Source of the DNA: Limnothrix sp. FACHB-406
GTDB lineage: Bacteria > Cyanobacteriota > Cyanobacteriia > CACIAM-69d
Length of the DNA stretch: 64,000 nt
Direction of reading: 5' to 3'
Assembly: GCF_014698235.1 (NCBI RefSeq)
Contig: NZ_JACJSP010000020.1
Location: 24,547-88,546 of the forward strand
In this document: positions 36,706 through 45,379 of the stretch, piece after piece
How the letters are laid out: each line of letters opens with the position of its first letter
Position numbering within the stretch: the stretch's first letter is position 1
Translations under genes and position numbers: made by a program
The notes under the pieces: model-generated
What the model saw: the letters and a program-made list of their open reading frames with translations, nothing else
Databases searched by the model: none
What the model was told of the DNA's origin: nothing

Positions 36706-36978
36706 TGCAACATTGGCGGCCACCGGGCTGAGGCCAAGGGAACCAACGGAGTTCCATTATCCGCCCGGGTGGGAATTCGCCGATCGCGGGTCGATCGTGC
36801 CAAGTCAACCACTGCCGGGCCCAAGTCAAGATTTCCAGACCGATCGACCCTCAGGATCCAAATCAGATCTAGCAAGCCCTTGGTTTCCTCCTCTACAATC
36901 AACCCAACCTTTAACGACGATCCCTACCGTTCCCTTCATCGGATTTGCCGTTAAAGCCATTGTTTAGGAGCAACCATC

Positions 36979-38244
36979 GTGAGTCCCCAAGTCCTCGCTG
37001 ATCCCGCCTCGATCGCCCCAGTTGCCTTTTCCACCGAGGCCTTTGACGCAGCCGTCATGAAAACCTACGGCCGCTTCGCGATCGCCCTGGAGCGTGGCGA
37101 AGGTAGCCGCGTTTGGGACACCGAGGGCCGCAGCTATTTGGACTTTGTGGCGGGCATTGCCACCTGCACCCTGGGCCATGCCCACCCAGTGATGACCAGC
37201 GCCGTGAGCCAGCAGATTCAAAAACTGCACCACGTTTCCAATCTTTACTACATCCCTGAACAAGGGGCGTTGGCGGCCTGGTTGGTGGAACATTCCTGCG
37301 CCGATCGGGCGTTTTTCTGTAACTCCGGAGCCGAAGCCAACGAGGGCGCAATCAAACTGGCCCGTAAATATGCCCACACGGTGTTGGGCATTGATGAACC
37401 GGTGATCCTCACGGCCCACGCCAGCTTCCACGGGCGCACCTTGGCCACCATCACCGCCACCGGTCAGCCCAAATATCAAAAGAACTTCAGCCCTCTGGTT
37501 CCGGGGTTTGAATATATCCCTTACAACGACATTGCGGCCCTGGAAGCGACGATCGCCCGCTTGGAAACCAACGGCCCCCGCGTCGCTGCCATCATGCTGG
37601 AAGCGCTTCAGGGAGAAGGGGGCGTGCGTCCGGGCGATCGGGCTTATTTCCAACGGGTTCGGGAAATTTGCGACGATCGGGGCATCTTGTTGATTCTTGA
37701 TGAAGTGCAAGTGGGCGTTGGCCGCACGGGGCAACTGTGGGGCTACGAAAACCTGGGCATTGAGCCGGATATTTTCACTTCTGCCAAGGGCTTGGGCGGC
37801 GGCATCCCGATCGGGGCCCTGCTGTGCAAGGCCAAGTGCAATGTGTTTGAACCGGGTGACCACGCCAGCACCTACGGCGGTAATCCCTTTGCCTGTGGGG
37901 TGGCGATGGCCGTTTGCCAAACGGTTGGCGCACCGGGCTTTTTGGACAATGTGCGCGATCGGGGCGAGCAATTGCGGGCGGGTCTGAAGGCCCTGGCGGT
38001 TCAATATCCCAACTTGATTGCGGAAGTGCGCGGTTGGGGTCTAATCAACGGCCTGGTGCTGAGGGAAGATGCGGGCCTCAGCTCGATCGATTTGGTCAAA
38101 ACCGCCATGGCCGCCGGTCTGTTGCTGGTGCCGGCCGGGCCGCAGGTGGTGCGATTTGTGCCGCCCCTGATCGTCACTGCCGCCGAAATTGACGAAGCGT
38201 TGGCCGCCATCACCCAAGCGATTGCCACCTTGCAAGCGGCCTAG
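36979..38244 (+). CDS. argD: acetylornithine aminotransferase
   Basis: ArgD is a class III PLP aminotransferase of arginine synthesis, interconverting N-acetylglutamate semialdehyde and N-acetylornithine. The 421-residue protein shows MKTYGRFAIALERGEGSRVWD, FCNSGAEANEGAIKLAR, ASFHGRTLATITATG, ILDEVQVGVGRTG and the PLP lysine in FTSAKGLGGGIPIGALL. The GTG start has TAGGAG about 8 nt upstream. A strong intrinsic terminator follows at 38384. An N-succinyl-type or ornithine-type activity cannot be excluded from sequence, but the cyanobacterial context favours ArgD. Confidence 0.93.
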   Translation: MSPQVLADPASIAPVAFSTEAFDAAVMKTYGRFAIALERGEGSRVWDTEGRSYLDFVAGIATCTLGHAHPVMTSAVSQQIQKLHHVSNLYYIPEQGALAAWLVEHSCADRAFFCNSGAEANEGAIKLARKYAHTVLGIDEPVILTAHASFHGRTLATITATGQPKYQKNFSPLVPGFEYIPYNDIAALEATIARLETNGPRVAAIMLEALQGEGGVRPGDRAYFQRVREICDDRGILLILDEVQVGVGRTGQLWGYENLGIEPDIFTSAKGLGGGIPIGALLCKAKCNVFEPGDHASTYGGNPFACGVAMAVCQTVGAPGFLDNVRDRGEQLRAGLKALAVQYPNLIAEVRGWGLINGLVLREDAGLSSIDLVKTAMAAGLLLVPAGPQVVRFVPPLIVTAAEIDEALAAITQAIATLQAA

Positions 38245-38383
38245 GGCGATCGGGTTGGCTATGCCGATTGCACGAATTGCGTCAATTTGACGAGTTGATT
38301 TGATTAATCGATTGGATTCAACAGGGCGATCGGGAAACAAGCTGGATTCGCCCATCCCCAACGATCCAAATGATCTAATCTGG

Positions 38384-38419
38384 CGGGATAGGCATGGCTT
38401 ATCCCGTTTTTGTTTTTTT
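38384..38419 (+). terminator. intrinsic terminator of argD
   Basis: CGGGATA (38384-38390) pairs with TATCCCG (38400-38406) over a 9-nt loop, followed by TTTTTGTTTTTTT. Confidence 0.85.
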
Positions 38420-38677
38420 GATTGAACGAACCCAGAGCCTGATCAGCAACTCAAGTTGGCGGCTAAAGTGGCTAGAACCGACCGCCAAAATTTGCTACCA
38501 ACTTTGCCAATAAAATTTGCTAACAAGGTGTGGAGGCTCAAGCAGCCCCTGACTCAGTGGCCCATCATCCAACAGCCGAAATTCAGCGGTAGCCCCTCGG
38601 CCGAGGCCTTTTAGCCGTCATGATTTGCCTTTGCCAGCAGGCCAGCCCCTCCGCGATCACATCTTGCAAAAATTCCC

Positions 38678-39133
38678 ATGAAAATCATTAAGAAAATTCT
38701 GGCGGGCAGCTTTCTCACCCTGGGCGGCTTCTTTTGGCTGGTCGCTCTTTTGGTTCCGTTGTCGCCCTTGGAACCGGGACAAACCGTTGCCGATCGGGAG
38801 CGCGAAAACCAAAGCGCTATTTTGGGATGCGTTGTCTTTGGTGCGCCCTTTGTGGCGGGTGGTGGCTGGCTGCTTTGGGATCTTAAAAAACAACATCAAA
38901 CACAACAAAAAAATCAAGAGCGCCAACAACAGGAACAGCTACGCCAATGCCTGATGGAGTTGTTAGCTGAAGGACAAGGCCAGGTCACCCTATTTGAATT
39001 TGCCATGCGATCGGGCTTGGAGGCCGATCGGGCCCGCGCCTATCTCGATCGCATGTCGATTGAATTTGGGGCAGAATACCAGATTGGACAGCAGGGAGAA
39101 ACGCGATACTTTTTCCCGATCAGTCACCATTAA
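38678..39133 (+). CDS. hypothetical membrane protein with coiled-coil and winged-helix-like tail
   Basis: This 151-residue protein is of no family I can name. Two membrane spans are visible (about 8-30, LAGSFLTLGGFFWLVALLV; and 49-68, GCVVFGAPFVAGGGWLLWDL). A Gln-rich coiled coil (~70-92, QHQTQQKNQERQQQEQL) comes next, and a small helical segment (LAEGQGQVTLFEFAMRSGLEADRARAYLDR) looks like a helix-turn-helix. It lies after a 430-bp gap containing the argD terminator. A 14-bp repeat array begins 16 bp after the stop. Confidence 0.6.
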   Translation: MKIIKKILAGSFLTLGGFFWLVALLVPLSPLEPGQTVADRERENQSAILGCVVFGAPFVAGGGWLLWDLKKQHQTQQKNQERQQQEQLRQCLMELLAEGQGQVTLFEFAMRSGLEADRARAYLDRMSIEFGAEYQIGQQGETRYFFPISHH

Positions 39134-39148
39134 TCTCAGAATTAATCT

Positions 39149-39232
39149 CAGATTCCAGATTTCAGATTCCAGATTTCAGATTCCAGATTTCAGATTCCAG
39201 ATTTCAGATTCTAGATTTCAGATTCTAGATCT
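39149..39232. repeat. six 14-bp tandem repeats
   Basis: There are six head-to-tail units of CAGATTCCAGATTT, the last two with CAGATTCTAGAT. Each is itself two copies of a 7-bp word CAGATT(C/T). The array is in the gap before the SH3b protein gene. Confidence 0.9.
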
Positions 39233-39377
39233 CAAATTATGGTTGATTATGGGGTGAATTCAAGGTTCCAAAATTAGCCCAATTCCGTTGTGCTTTTTGC
39301 TGGTTCTTCAGAGCCTGATTCCTTAGATTAAGCCTTTAGAAGCCTCAGAAATTCAAGATTCCACCCAAAATCAGGTT

Positions 39378-39764
39378 ATGAAACTTCTTGTTCAATCACG
39401 TCCTCTTCTGCCAATAGCAATGGGCATTGCCACAATTTTGAGTCTTGCGATCGCCCCGCCGAGTTCAGGGCAATCCCTTGGAGCCAATTGTTTCGGCACA
39501 ATTCGCGGTAATTCAGCAGTGAATTTGCGATCGGGCCCGGGCACTCAATTCCCGATCGTAGATCGAGTCAATCCGAGCAGTACGGTGATTTTGCTCAACG
39601 ACGCGAGTGAGCGGTGGGAACCCAATCCCCTGACCCGCACCGATGGCCAGGGCAATCAGTGGCACATGGTCACCAAGTCCCGATCGGGTCAAGGCGAGAT
39701 CGTGCCGCCTCATCGCCGGGTCTGGATCCGCGAAGACCTGATGAGCATTAGCTGTCCGCCCTAG
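39378..39764 (+). CDS. secreted SH3b-domain protein
   Basis: This 128-residue protein has a signal peptide (LLPIAMGIATILSLAIAPPSSG, cut near residue 31) followed by a bacterial SH3 domain: GNSAVNLRSGPGTQFPIVDRV, then VWIREDLMSISC. Bacterial SH3 domains often bind cell-wall peptides. Its stop shares the CTAG at 39761-39764 with the stop of the convergent PBP homologue. Confidence 0.85.
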   Translation: MKLLVQSRPLLPIAMGIATILSLAIAPPSSGQSLGANCFGTIRGNSAVNLRSGPGTQFPIVDRVNPSSTVILLNDASERWEPNPLTRTDGQGNQWHMVTKSRSGQGEIVPPHRRVWIREDLMSISCPP

Positions 39765-41605
39765 GGAAGCCAGCGATCGAGCGATTGCACATAGTTGACC
39801 ACCGTTGCCCCGGCAATTTGTTCGGCGGCTTGGGCAGCGGGGGCGCTGGGTTCTTGGCTCGCCGCACCGTTGGATGGAGCTGCGGCGGAATCGGTGGGAA
39901 CCGAGGGGCGATCGCTCGGCGGCTCCACAAAGGTAACCACAACAATTTTGGGATCGTTGGCGGGGCCCGCTGCCACGGCCCAAGCGCCGATCGGTTGGTC
40001 GCTTTGCCGCACCAGGCTGTGGGTGGCCAACCAGCCGATCGCGACGTTGGGTTGGGGTGGGCGATCGGGAGGCTGGCTCGCCTCGGGGGCGGGGAGGCTG
40101 CTGGTGCGCGGTTGCAGGGCCGATCGCAACAATTCCAAGGTGCTGGGCTGCAACCCCAAAAACTCCCGGCTGACCTGGGCCGATCGATCCTTGACCAAAT
40201 GGGGTTGCACCCGATAACCACCATTCACCGCCACGGCGGCCATCACGGCAATTTGCAGGGGGGAGGCGGCCATTTCGCCCCGGCCCAAGGCCAGATTCAC
40301 CCCTTCGCCCAAATACCAGCGGGCTTGCACCGATTCCCGTTTCCAAAGGGCTTCCAAGCTGGGGCCCGGATCCTCATCCTCGGCCAGTTCAATGCCCGAT
40401 CGCTGGCCAAACCCAAACCGACGGGCCCAGGCGATCGTGTTGGTGCTATCCAGCCGGAGCGCCACCTGCTCAAAAAATGCATCACTGTCTTGGGTGTCTA
40501 ACTTGCCCAAGGCCTCTCGAAAGTTGAGGGTGACAATGCTTGGCCAGGTGACCTTGGTAAATTCCGCCCAGGGCAACCCACCGGGACGACTGCGGCGATC
40601 GATCCGCCACCGTTGATGAAGGGCCATTTGCCCCGACTCCAGCGCCGCCACGGCGGTAATCCACTTGAACAGCGCGCCCGGACGAATGGCTTTCAGGGCC
40701 CGGTTGCCCCCCTGACCCGGGTTGGGCCATTGGCCGGCCATGGCCAAGACCGCGCCATTGTCCGGATCCAAGGCAACTGCGGCCCCGCTGACTCCGTTAA
40801 TCAGACCCTCCAGGGTTTGTTGCAGCGGTAAATCTAGGGTCAGGCGAACCGGCGTGGGCGGTTCCGTGGGCTTGCGGGCCAACACGCGCACGGGCAGACC
40901 ATTGCGATCGAGTTCGACTTGCTCGCCCCCGGACTGGCCCCGCAGTTGGGCCTCCAGGGCCGCTTCCAAGCCCGATCGCCCAATCAGATCGCCCGATCGG
41001 TAATCTTGCAGCGGCTCCAGGCGATCGACCTCCGCCGCGTTCACCTCCCCCACCTTGCCCAAAATGGTCTGGGCGAGCTGTCCGTGGGGATAGTCGCGCT
41101 CCGCCTCGGGCTGGATCGCCAGGCCGCGCACTTGGGTGGCCAACTCCGCCACCGTGGTCATTTGCGAAGGGGGCAACCCCCGGGCCAAGCGCACCAATAC
41201 AGGCGATCGCCAACCGGCCTGCTCCAGTCGTGCCAGCAGTTCCGACTCCGGCCGCCCCAACACTCGGGCCAACTCCGGCAAAATGGCCCGCCACTCTTGC
41301 GGCGATTGGGCCACGGGCCAAGCCATGGCCGAAATTGAGGGGCGATTATCCACCAACACCCGCCCCGATCGATCCAGCAGGGCAGCCCGGGTTGGCAGGG
41401 TTGGCATCAGTCGAATTCGGCTGGCCGCCGCCAATTGTCGATAGCGCTGTCCTTCCACCAGTTGCAGATAGGCCAACCGGCTGCCAATGCCCCCCAACAA
41501 CACCACGGCCACGATCAAACACCCCAACGGCTGGTAGCGCCGCCCGATCGTCCGTTCCGGCTGCTGATCCAATTTGGGCGAGTTGGGAGGGGGCGATGCG
41601 ACCAT
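39761..41605 (-). CDS. class B penicillin-binding protein homologue lacking all three catalytic motifs
   Basis: This 614-residue protein has the architecture of a PBP2/FtsI-type transpeptidase. It has a short cytoplasmic end, one membrane span (~28-48, LGCLIVAVVLLGGIGSRLAYL), a PBP dimerisation domain (~65-245, with TRAALLDRSGRVLVDN and DLIGRSGLEAALEAQLRG) and a transpeptidase domain (~255-600). The SxxK nucleophile site reads ALFK in IRPGALFKWITAVAALESG: A311 is encoded by GCG where Ser is required. The SxN site reads DSD (373-375) and no KTG or KSG is present near residue 545 (NVAIGWLATH). Surrounding fold motifs (FGFGQRSGIELAED; GRGEMAASPLQIAVMAAVAVNGG) are retained. It is therefore likely a non-enzymatic structural or regulatory paralogue. 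A Pro/Ala/Ser-rich segment disrupts the C-terminal region. Confidence 0.88.
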   Translation of the reverse strand: MVASPPPNSPKLDQQPERTIGRRYQPLGCLIVAVVLLGGIGSRLAYLQLVEGQRYRQLAAASRIRLMPTLPTRAALLDRSGRVLVDNRPSISAMAWPVAQSPQEWRAILPELARVLGRPESELLARLEQAGWRSPVLVRLARGLPPSQMTTVAELATQVRGLAIQPEAERDYPHGQLAQTILGKVGEVNAAEVDRLEPLQDYRSGDLIGRSGLEAALEAQLRGQSGGEQVELDRNGLPVRVLARKPTEPPTPVRLTLDLPLQQTLEGLINGVSGAAVALDPDNGAVLAMAGQWPNPGQGGNRALKAIRPGALFKWITAVAALESGQMALHQRWRIDRRSRPGGLPWAEFTKVTWPSIVTLNFREALGKLDTQDSDAFFEQVALRLDSTNTIAWARRFGFGQRSGIELAEDEDPGPSLEALWKRESVQARWYLGEGVNLALGRGEMAASPLQIAVMAAVAVNGGYRVQPHLVKDRSAQVSREFLGLQPSTLELLRSALQPRTSSLPAPEASQPPDRPPQPNVAIGWLATHSLVRQSDQPIGAWAVAAGPANDPKIVVVTFVEPPSDRPSVPTDSAAAPSNGAASQEPSAPAAQAAEQIAGATVVNYVQSLDRWLP

Positions 41606-41765
41606 GGAACGACAACAGCCCAGCGCGGGCGCAGCGAAAAGGGCTAATCGATGAGGGCTAATAAGGGCGATTTAATCAGCTTGCCACAGACTGCTCCCGC
41701 AGACCGCCGCTGATGGAGTTCGTCGCAAAACCCGAAATAGTCGGCATAGAATAGGGCAAGATTTG

Positions 41766-41813
41766 TTCAATTCCCGTTGTCCAGTTCCCGTTGTTCAGTT
41801 CCCGTTGTTCAGT
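41766..41813. repeat. 14-bp tandem repeats (array A upstream of potA)
   Basis: Three 14-bp units, TTCAATTCCCGTTG, TCCAGTTCCCGTTG and TTCAGTTCCCGTTG, plus a partial fourth. Confidence 0.85.
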
Positions 41814-41860
41814 GACGAAGCTCAAACCTGAGGTTCGATCGCCCATGAACCGCCAGGTTT

Positions 41861-41916
41861 GAACAACTGCCCTAGAACAACTACCCTGGAACAATTGCCC
41901 TGGAACAATTGCCTCG
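41861..41916. repeat. 14-bp tandem repeats abutting the potA start (array B)
   Basis: Four contiguous 14-bp units (GAACAACTGCCCTA to GAACAATTGCCTCG) end directly at the first potA ATG, replacing the usual Shine-Dalgarno region. The sequence is unrelated to array A, 50 bp away. Confidence 0.85.
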
Positions 41917-43080
41917 ATGGTCTTTCAATCCCCGGCAGCATCACCGGCCATGTCCCAAACCGCAATCCGAGCCAGCCAGGCGATCGAAACCGATACCCAA
42001 CTGGATGTCGAGTTACGAAAAGTCTTCAAAGTCTATAACGGCGAAACCGCTGTGCGCGGCGTGGATCTCCACATCGGGCGGGGTGAGTTTTTCAGTATTT
42101 TGGGTCCCTCCGGTTGCGGCAAAACCACCACCCTGCGCCTCGTGGCTGGCTTTGAGCAACCTTCGGCCGGCGAGGTGCTGGTTAGGGGGCAATCGATGCT
42201 GAATGTGCCTCCTTACCAGCGTCCCGTCAACACCGTGTTTCAAAGCTATGCGCTCTTTGGACACATGACCATTTGGGACAATGTGGCCTTTGGTTTGCGG
42301 ATCAAGCGCTGTGGCAAGGCGGAAACCGAGGAGCGGGTGAATGAGGCCTTGGCCCTGGTGAAGATGGAGAAATTCGCCCGGCGCTATCCCAACCAGCTAT
42401 CGGGCGGTCAACAACAACGGGTGGCCCTAGCTCGGGCCCTGGTGAACCGACCGGCGGTGTTGCTGTTGGATGAACCCTTGGGCGCGTTGGACTTGAAACT
42501 GCGCAAGGAAATGCAGATGGAACTATCCACGCTGCATCGAGAATTGGGGTTGACCTTTGTGATGGTGACCCATGACCAAGAGGAAGCCCTCAGCCTGTCC
42601 GATCGGATCGCGGTGATGAATGAAGGGCGCGTGGAACAGGTGGGCAGCCCCAGCGAGATTTATGAGTCGCCGCGCACGCCGTTTGTGGCGGATTTCATTG
42701 GGGATACGAATCTGTTTCGAGGCCGGGTGGCAGAGTTCGATCGCACCGGCAGCGCGATCGTGACTGACAGCGGCCTGAAGTTGGTGGCGGCCCCCAGTGG
42801 AGATTGGGCAGGCAGCGCGGGCGAGGCGGCGGCCGTGAGCGTGCGCCCCGAAAAAATTCAAGTTAGTCTTTACCCGCCCGACCTGGCGGTGAACTGTTTT
42901 GAGGGCTGGTTGCAGAACGTGATGTACCTGGGAACCCATGTGCATTACGTGGTAGAACTGCGATCGGGCGATCGGTTAACGGTCATGCAGGTGAATACCG
43001 GCGGCGAATTGCCCGCCCTCAAAACCCCCATTTACGCCTATTGGTCAACGGCCGATGCCCTGGCCATGCCAGCAGCCTAG
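41917..43080 (+). CDS. potA: spermidine/putrescine ABC transporter ATP-binding protein
   Basis: PotA is the ATPase of the polyamine importer, acting at the cytoplasmic face of the membrane. The 387-residue protein shows Walker A GPSGCGKTTT, signature [15 protein letters not shown], Walker B VLLLDEPLGALD and switch His [17 protein letters not shown]-terminal TOBE domain (RVAEFDRTGSAIVTDSG, VSVRPEKIQVSL) follows. The start may be 41917 or the ATG at 41950 (MSQTAIRAS); neither has a clear Shine-Dalgarno. Gene order potA-potD-potB-potC with ~100-bp gaps indicates one transport operon. Confidence 0.92.
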   Translation: MVFQSPAASPAMSQTAIRASQAIETDTQLDVELRKVFKVYNGETAVRGVDLHIGRGEFFSILGPSGCGKTTTLRLVAGFEQPSAGEVLVRGQSMLNVPPYQRPVNTVFQSYALFGHMTIWDNVAFGLRIKRCGKAETEERVNEALALVKMEKFARRYPNQLSGGQQQRVALARALVNRPAVLLLDEPLGALDLKLRKEMQMELSTLHRELGLTFVMVTHDQEEALSLSDRIAVMNEGRVEQVGSPSEIYESPRTPFVADFIGDTNLFRGRVAEFDRTGSAIVTDSGLKLVAAPSGDWAGSAGEAAAVSVRPEKIQVSLYPPDLAVNCFEGWLQNVMYLGTHVHYVVELRSGDRLTVMQVNTGGELPALKTPIYAYWSTADALAMPAA

Positions 43081-43185
43081 GGCGAAGGGGGGCTAATCAA
43101 CCATTCCCCAGGGACTGACTCCCACAGTCCTGGTTCCCAAAGCATGGCCCAGCCAGCGCTCTACCCAACCTTGCTTTGATCATTC

Positions 43186-44301
43186 ATGGCTTCCGTTGCC
43201 CCTTCTCGTCGTGCCCTCTCCCGTCGTGACTTCTTGCGCCGCACTTCGGTGGCGGCCGCTGGCCTGGCCATGACGGGCTGTGGCTGGCGTTTGGCCCAGG
43301 TGCGGCCATCGCCGGGCGCAGTCGGGGATCCTTCCAAGCTTTATATCTACACCTGGGCTGGCTACACCGATGAGCTACTGATCGCTCGGTTCCAAAAGGA
43401 AACGGGCCTGTCGGTGGTGGTGGATATTTTTGATTCCAATGAGGTGATGTTGGCCAAGCTGCAAGCGGGCGGCGGCAGTCAATACAGCATCATCTATCCC
43501 TCCGATTACATGGTGCGGCAGATGCGAGAGCGCAATCTGCTGCGGGAGTTGGATCACGATCGACTGCTGGGGTTGCAGGATTTGTTGGAAACCTACCAAA
43601 ATCCCAGCTATGACCCCAAAAATGGCCACAGCGTCCCGGCTGCTTGGGGCACAACGGGCTTGATTTACAACCGGCAACGGGTCGATCGCCCGCCAACGGA
43701 TTGGGAATTTTTGTGGGCTAACCGGGCCCGCCTCCAGCGCCAGGTGACGCTGTTTAATGATCAGCGGGAAACCATGGGCTTGGCCTTGCGCCGGTTGGGC
43801 CATTCCTACAACTCCCAGGATCCTGATCAAATTCGCCAGGCCTACGAAGCATTGCGGGAACTGCGACCGGCGATCGCCCAATTCACCACGGATGGTTGGA
43901 AAGACCGGATTTTGGCGGGGGACTTAACGATCGCCATGGGCTTTTCCTCTGACGCGATTGAGGCGATCGAGGAAAACGACCAGTTGGGCTATGTGATTCC
44001 CGCCAGCGGCTCTTCCCTCTGGACAGACACGATGGCGATCCCGATCAGTGCGCCCAATGTGGAAGCGGCCTATGCTTGGATGAATTTCACGCTGCAGCCG
44101 GAGGTGGCCGCAGGCATGACCCAACGCCTGAAGTTTGCTACCGCCAGCCGCCGGGCGATCGAACAGTTGCCGCCGGATTTGGTGCAAAATCCCAGCCTGT
44201 TCCCGTCTCAATCGGTGCTCGATCGCTGCGAGGGCATTGCTCCCGTGGGCGCGGCCACCTCCCTTTACGATCGCTACTGGACTCAGCTAACCAGCGGCTA
44301 G
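43186..44301 (+). CDS. potD: spermidine/putrescine-binding protein PotD
   Basis: This is the solute-binding subunit of the polyamine ABC transporter. The N-terminus has a twin-arginine motif SRRDFLRRTS and a hydrophobic stretch ending in a lipobox-like TGC, so it is exported, possibly by Tat, and lipid-anchored. The body matches the family: LYIYTWAGYTDELLIARFQKETG, VDIFDSNEVMLAKLQAGGG, YSIIYPSDYMVRQM and AWGTTGLIYNRQ. Length 371 is normal. The preference for spermidine or putrescine cannot be told. The gap to potA is 105 bp and to potB 105 bp. Confidence 0.92.
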   Translation: MASVAPSRRALSRRDFLRRTSVAAAGLAMTGCGWRLAQVRPSPGAVGDPSKLYIYTWAGYTDELLIARFQKETGLSVVVDIFDSNEVMLAKLQAGGGSQYSIIYPSDYMVRQMRERNLLRELDHDRLLGLQDLLETYQNPSYDPKNGHSVPAAWGTTGLIYNRQRVDRPPTDWEFLWANRARLQRQVTLFNDQRETMGLALRRLGHSYNSQDPDQIRQAYEALRELRPAIAQFTTDGWKDRILAGDLTIAMGFSSDAIEAIEENDQLGYVIPASGSSLWTDTMAIPISAPNVEAAYAWMNFTLQPEVAAGMTQRLKFATASRRAIEQLPPDLVQNPSLFPSQSVLDRCEGIAPVGAATSLYDRYWTQLTSG

Positions 44302-44406
44302 GGCCGAGCAAGCCTTAATGACTGTTAATTGAACGTTAATTGAAGCTGTTCACGCCAACTGCCCAACCCCTTGAACTGTCTTTGCTGATTAGTCCTAACA
44401 AGCCCT

Positions 44407-45300
44407 ATGACCCCCGCTAGCCCCGCTAACCCGATCGTTGAGGCTCCCGCACCCAAACCCCGCCGTTGGGTTGGCCCCTGGGCGCTGTTGGGGCCGCCGG
44501 GCCTGTGGCTGTTGCTGCTGTTGGTTTTGCCGGTGCTGGTGATTTTTGAACTCAGCCTGGTTCCCGGCATCAAGCCCGGCGATTTGGTGAACCCCTCAGG
44601 GATTGACAACTACCTGACGGTGTTTCAGCCCATCTATCTTCAAGTGATTGGGCGCACCCTGTTCTATGCGATCGGGACAACGGTGGTTTGTTTGCTGCTG
44701 GGGTTTCCGGTGGCCTATTGGTTGGCGCTGATGTCGCCCAAGCGGTGGCAAAACCTGCTGTTGGTGGCCTTTACGCTGCCCCTGTGGACTTCTTCGCTGC
44801 TGCGTTCCTACGCTTGGATTACGATTTTGCGACCCACGGGCGTGTTGAACTCCCTGTTGGGGTTGGTGGGGCTGCCGGGTCTGGATATTTTGAACCAAAC
44901 GCCCGCCGTGCTCCTGGGGATGGCCTACAGCTTTTTGCCCTATATGGTGCTGATTCTGTACTCCTCTCTGGAAAAGCTCGATCGCCGGTTGTTAGAAGCG
45001 GCGGCAGATTTGGGGGCCACCCCGATCGAGGCCTTCTGGAAAGTGACCGTTCCCCAAAGCTTACAGGGCATTGCCGCCGGTTCGCTGCTGGTGCTGATCA
45101 CCAGTTTGGGCGACTTTGTGAACCCGGAATTGCTCGGCGGGGCCTCCAGCATGACGGCTTCCCGGCTAATCTATAACCAGTTTCTGGGTGCGACCCAAAA
45201 TTGGGGCTTTGGTTCGGCTTTGAGTATGCTGATGATCCTGGCTGTCAGCTTGGGGATTGCGTTGCTCATTCGCTACGGTGATGGCCGCCCCGCTGCCTAG
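44407..45300 (+). CDS. potB: polyamine ABC transporter permease PotB
   Basis: This 297-residue inner-membrane permease has six predicted spans. The cytoplasmic EAA loop (LEAAADLGATPIEAFWKVTVPQSLQG), which docks on PotA, is at about 195-220. DIL/SLGDFVNPELLGG further on is typical of PotB. A long Pro-rich N-terminus precedes span 1. It pairs with PotC immediately downstream. Confidence 0.9.
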   Translation: MTPASPANPIVEAPAPKPRRWVGPWALLGPPGLWLLLLLVLPVLVIFELSLVPGIKPGDLVNPSGIDNYLTVFQPIYLQVIGRTLFYAIGTTVVCLLLGFPVAYWLALMSPKRWQNLLLVAFTLPLWTSSLLRSYAWITILRPTGVLNSLLGLVGLPGLDILNQTPAVLLGMAYSFLPYMVLILYSSLEKLDRRLLEAAADLGATPIEAFWKVTVPQSLQGIAAGSLLVLITSLGDFVNPELLGGASSMTASRLIYNQFLGATQNWGFGSALSMLMILAVSLGIALLIRYGDGRPAA

Positions 45301-45379
45301 GGTGTTTGGGGATGCATGATGGTGCAGTGGTTCGTTTGTCTTTGCTTGATTCCCTTTGATTGCTCTTCCCGATCGCCCC

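Noticed and set aside
36964..38004. 346-codon open frame antisense to argD
   Set aside because: It is a shadow of the argD coding frame; argD is certain from its PLP motifs.
39149..39232. CRISPR-like periodic array
   Set aside because: Units are 14 bp with no spacers and no cas genes are in the window; it is a minisatellite.
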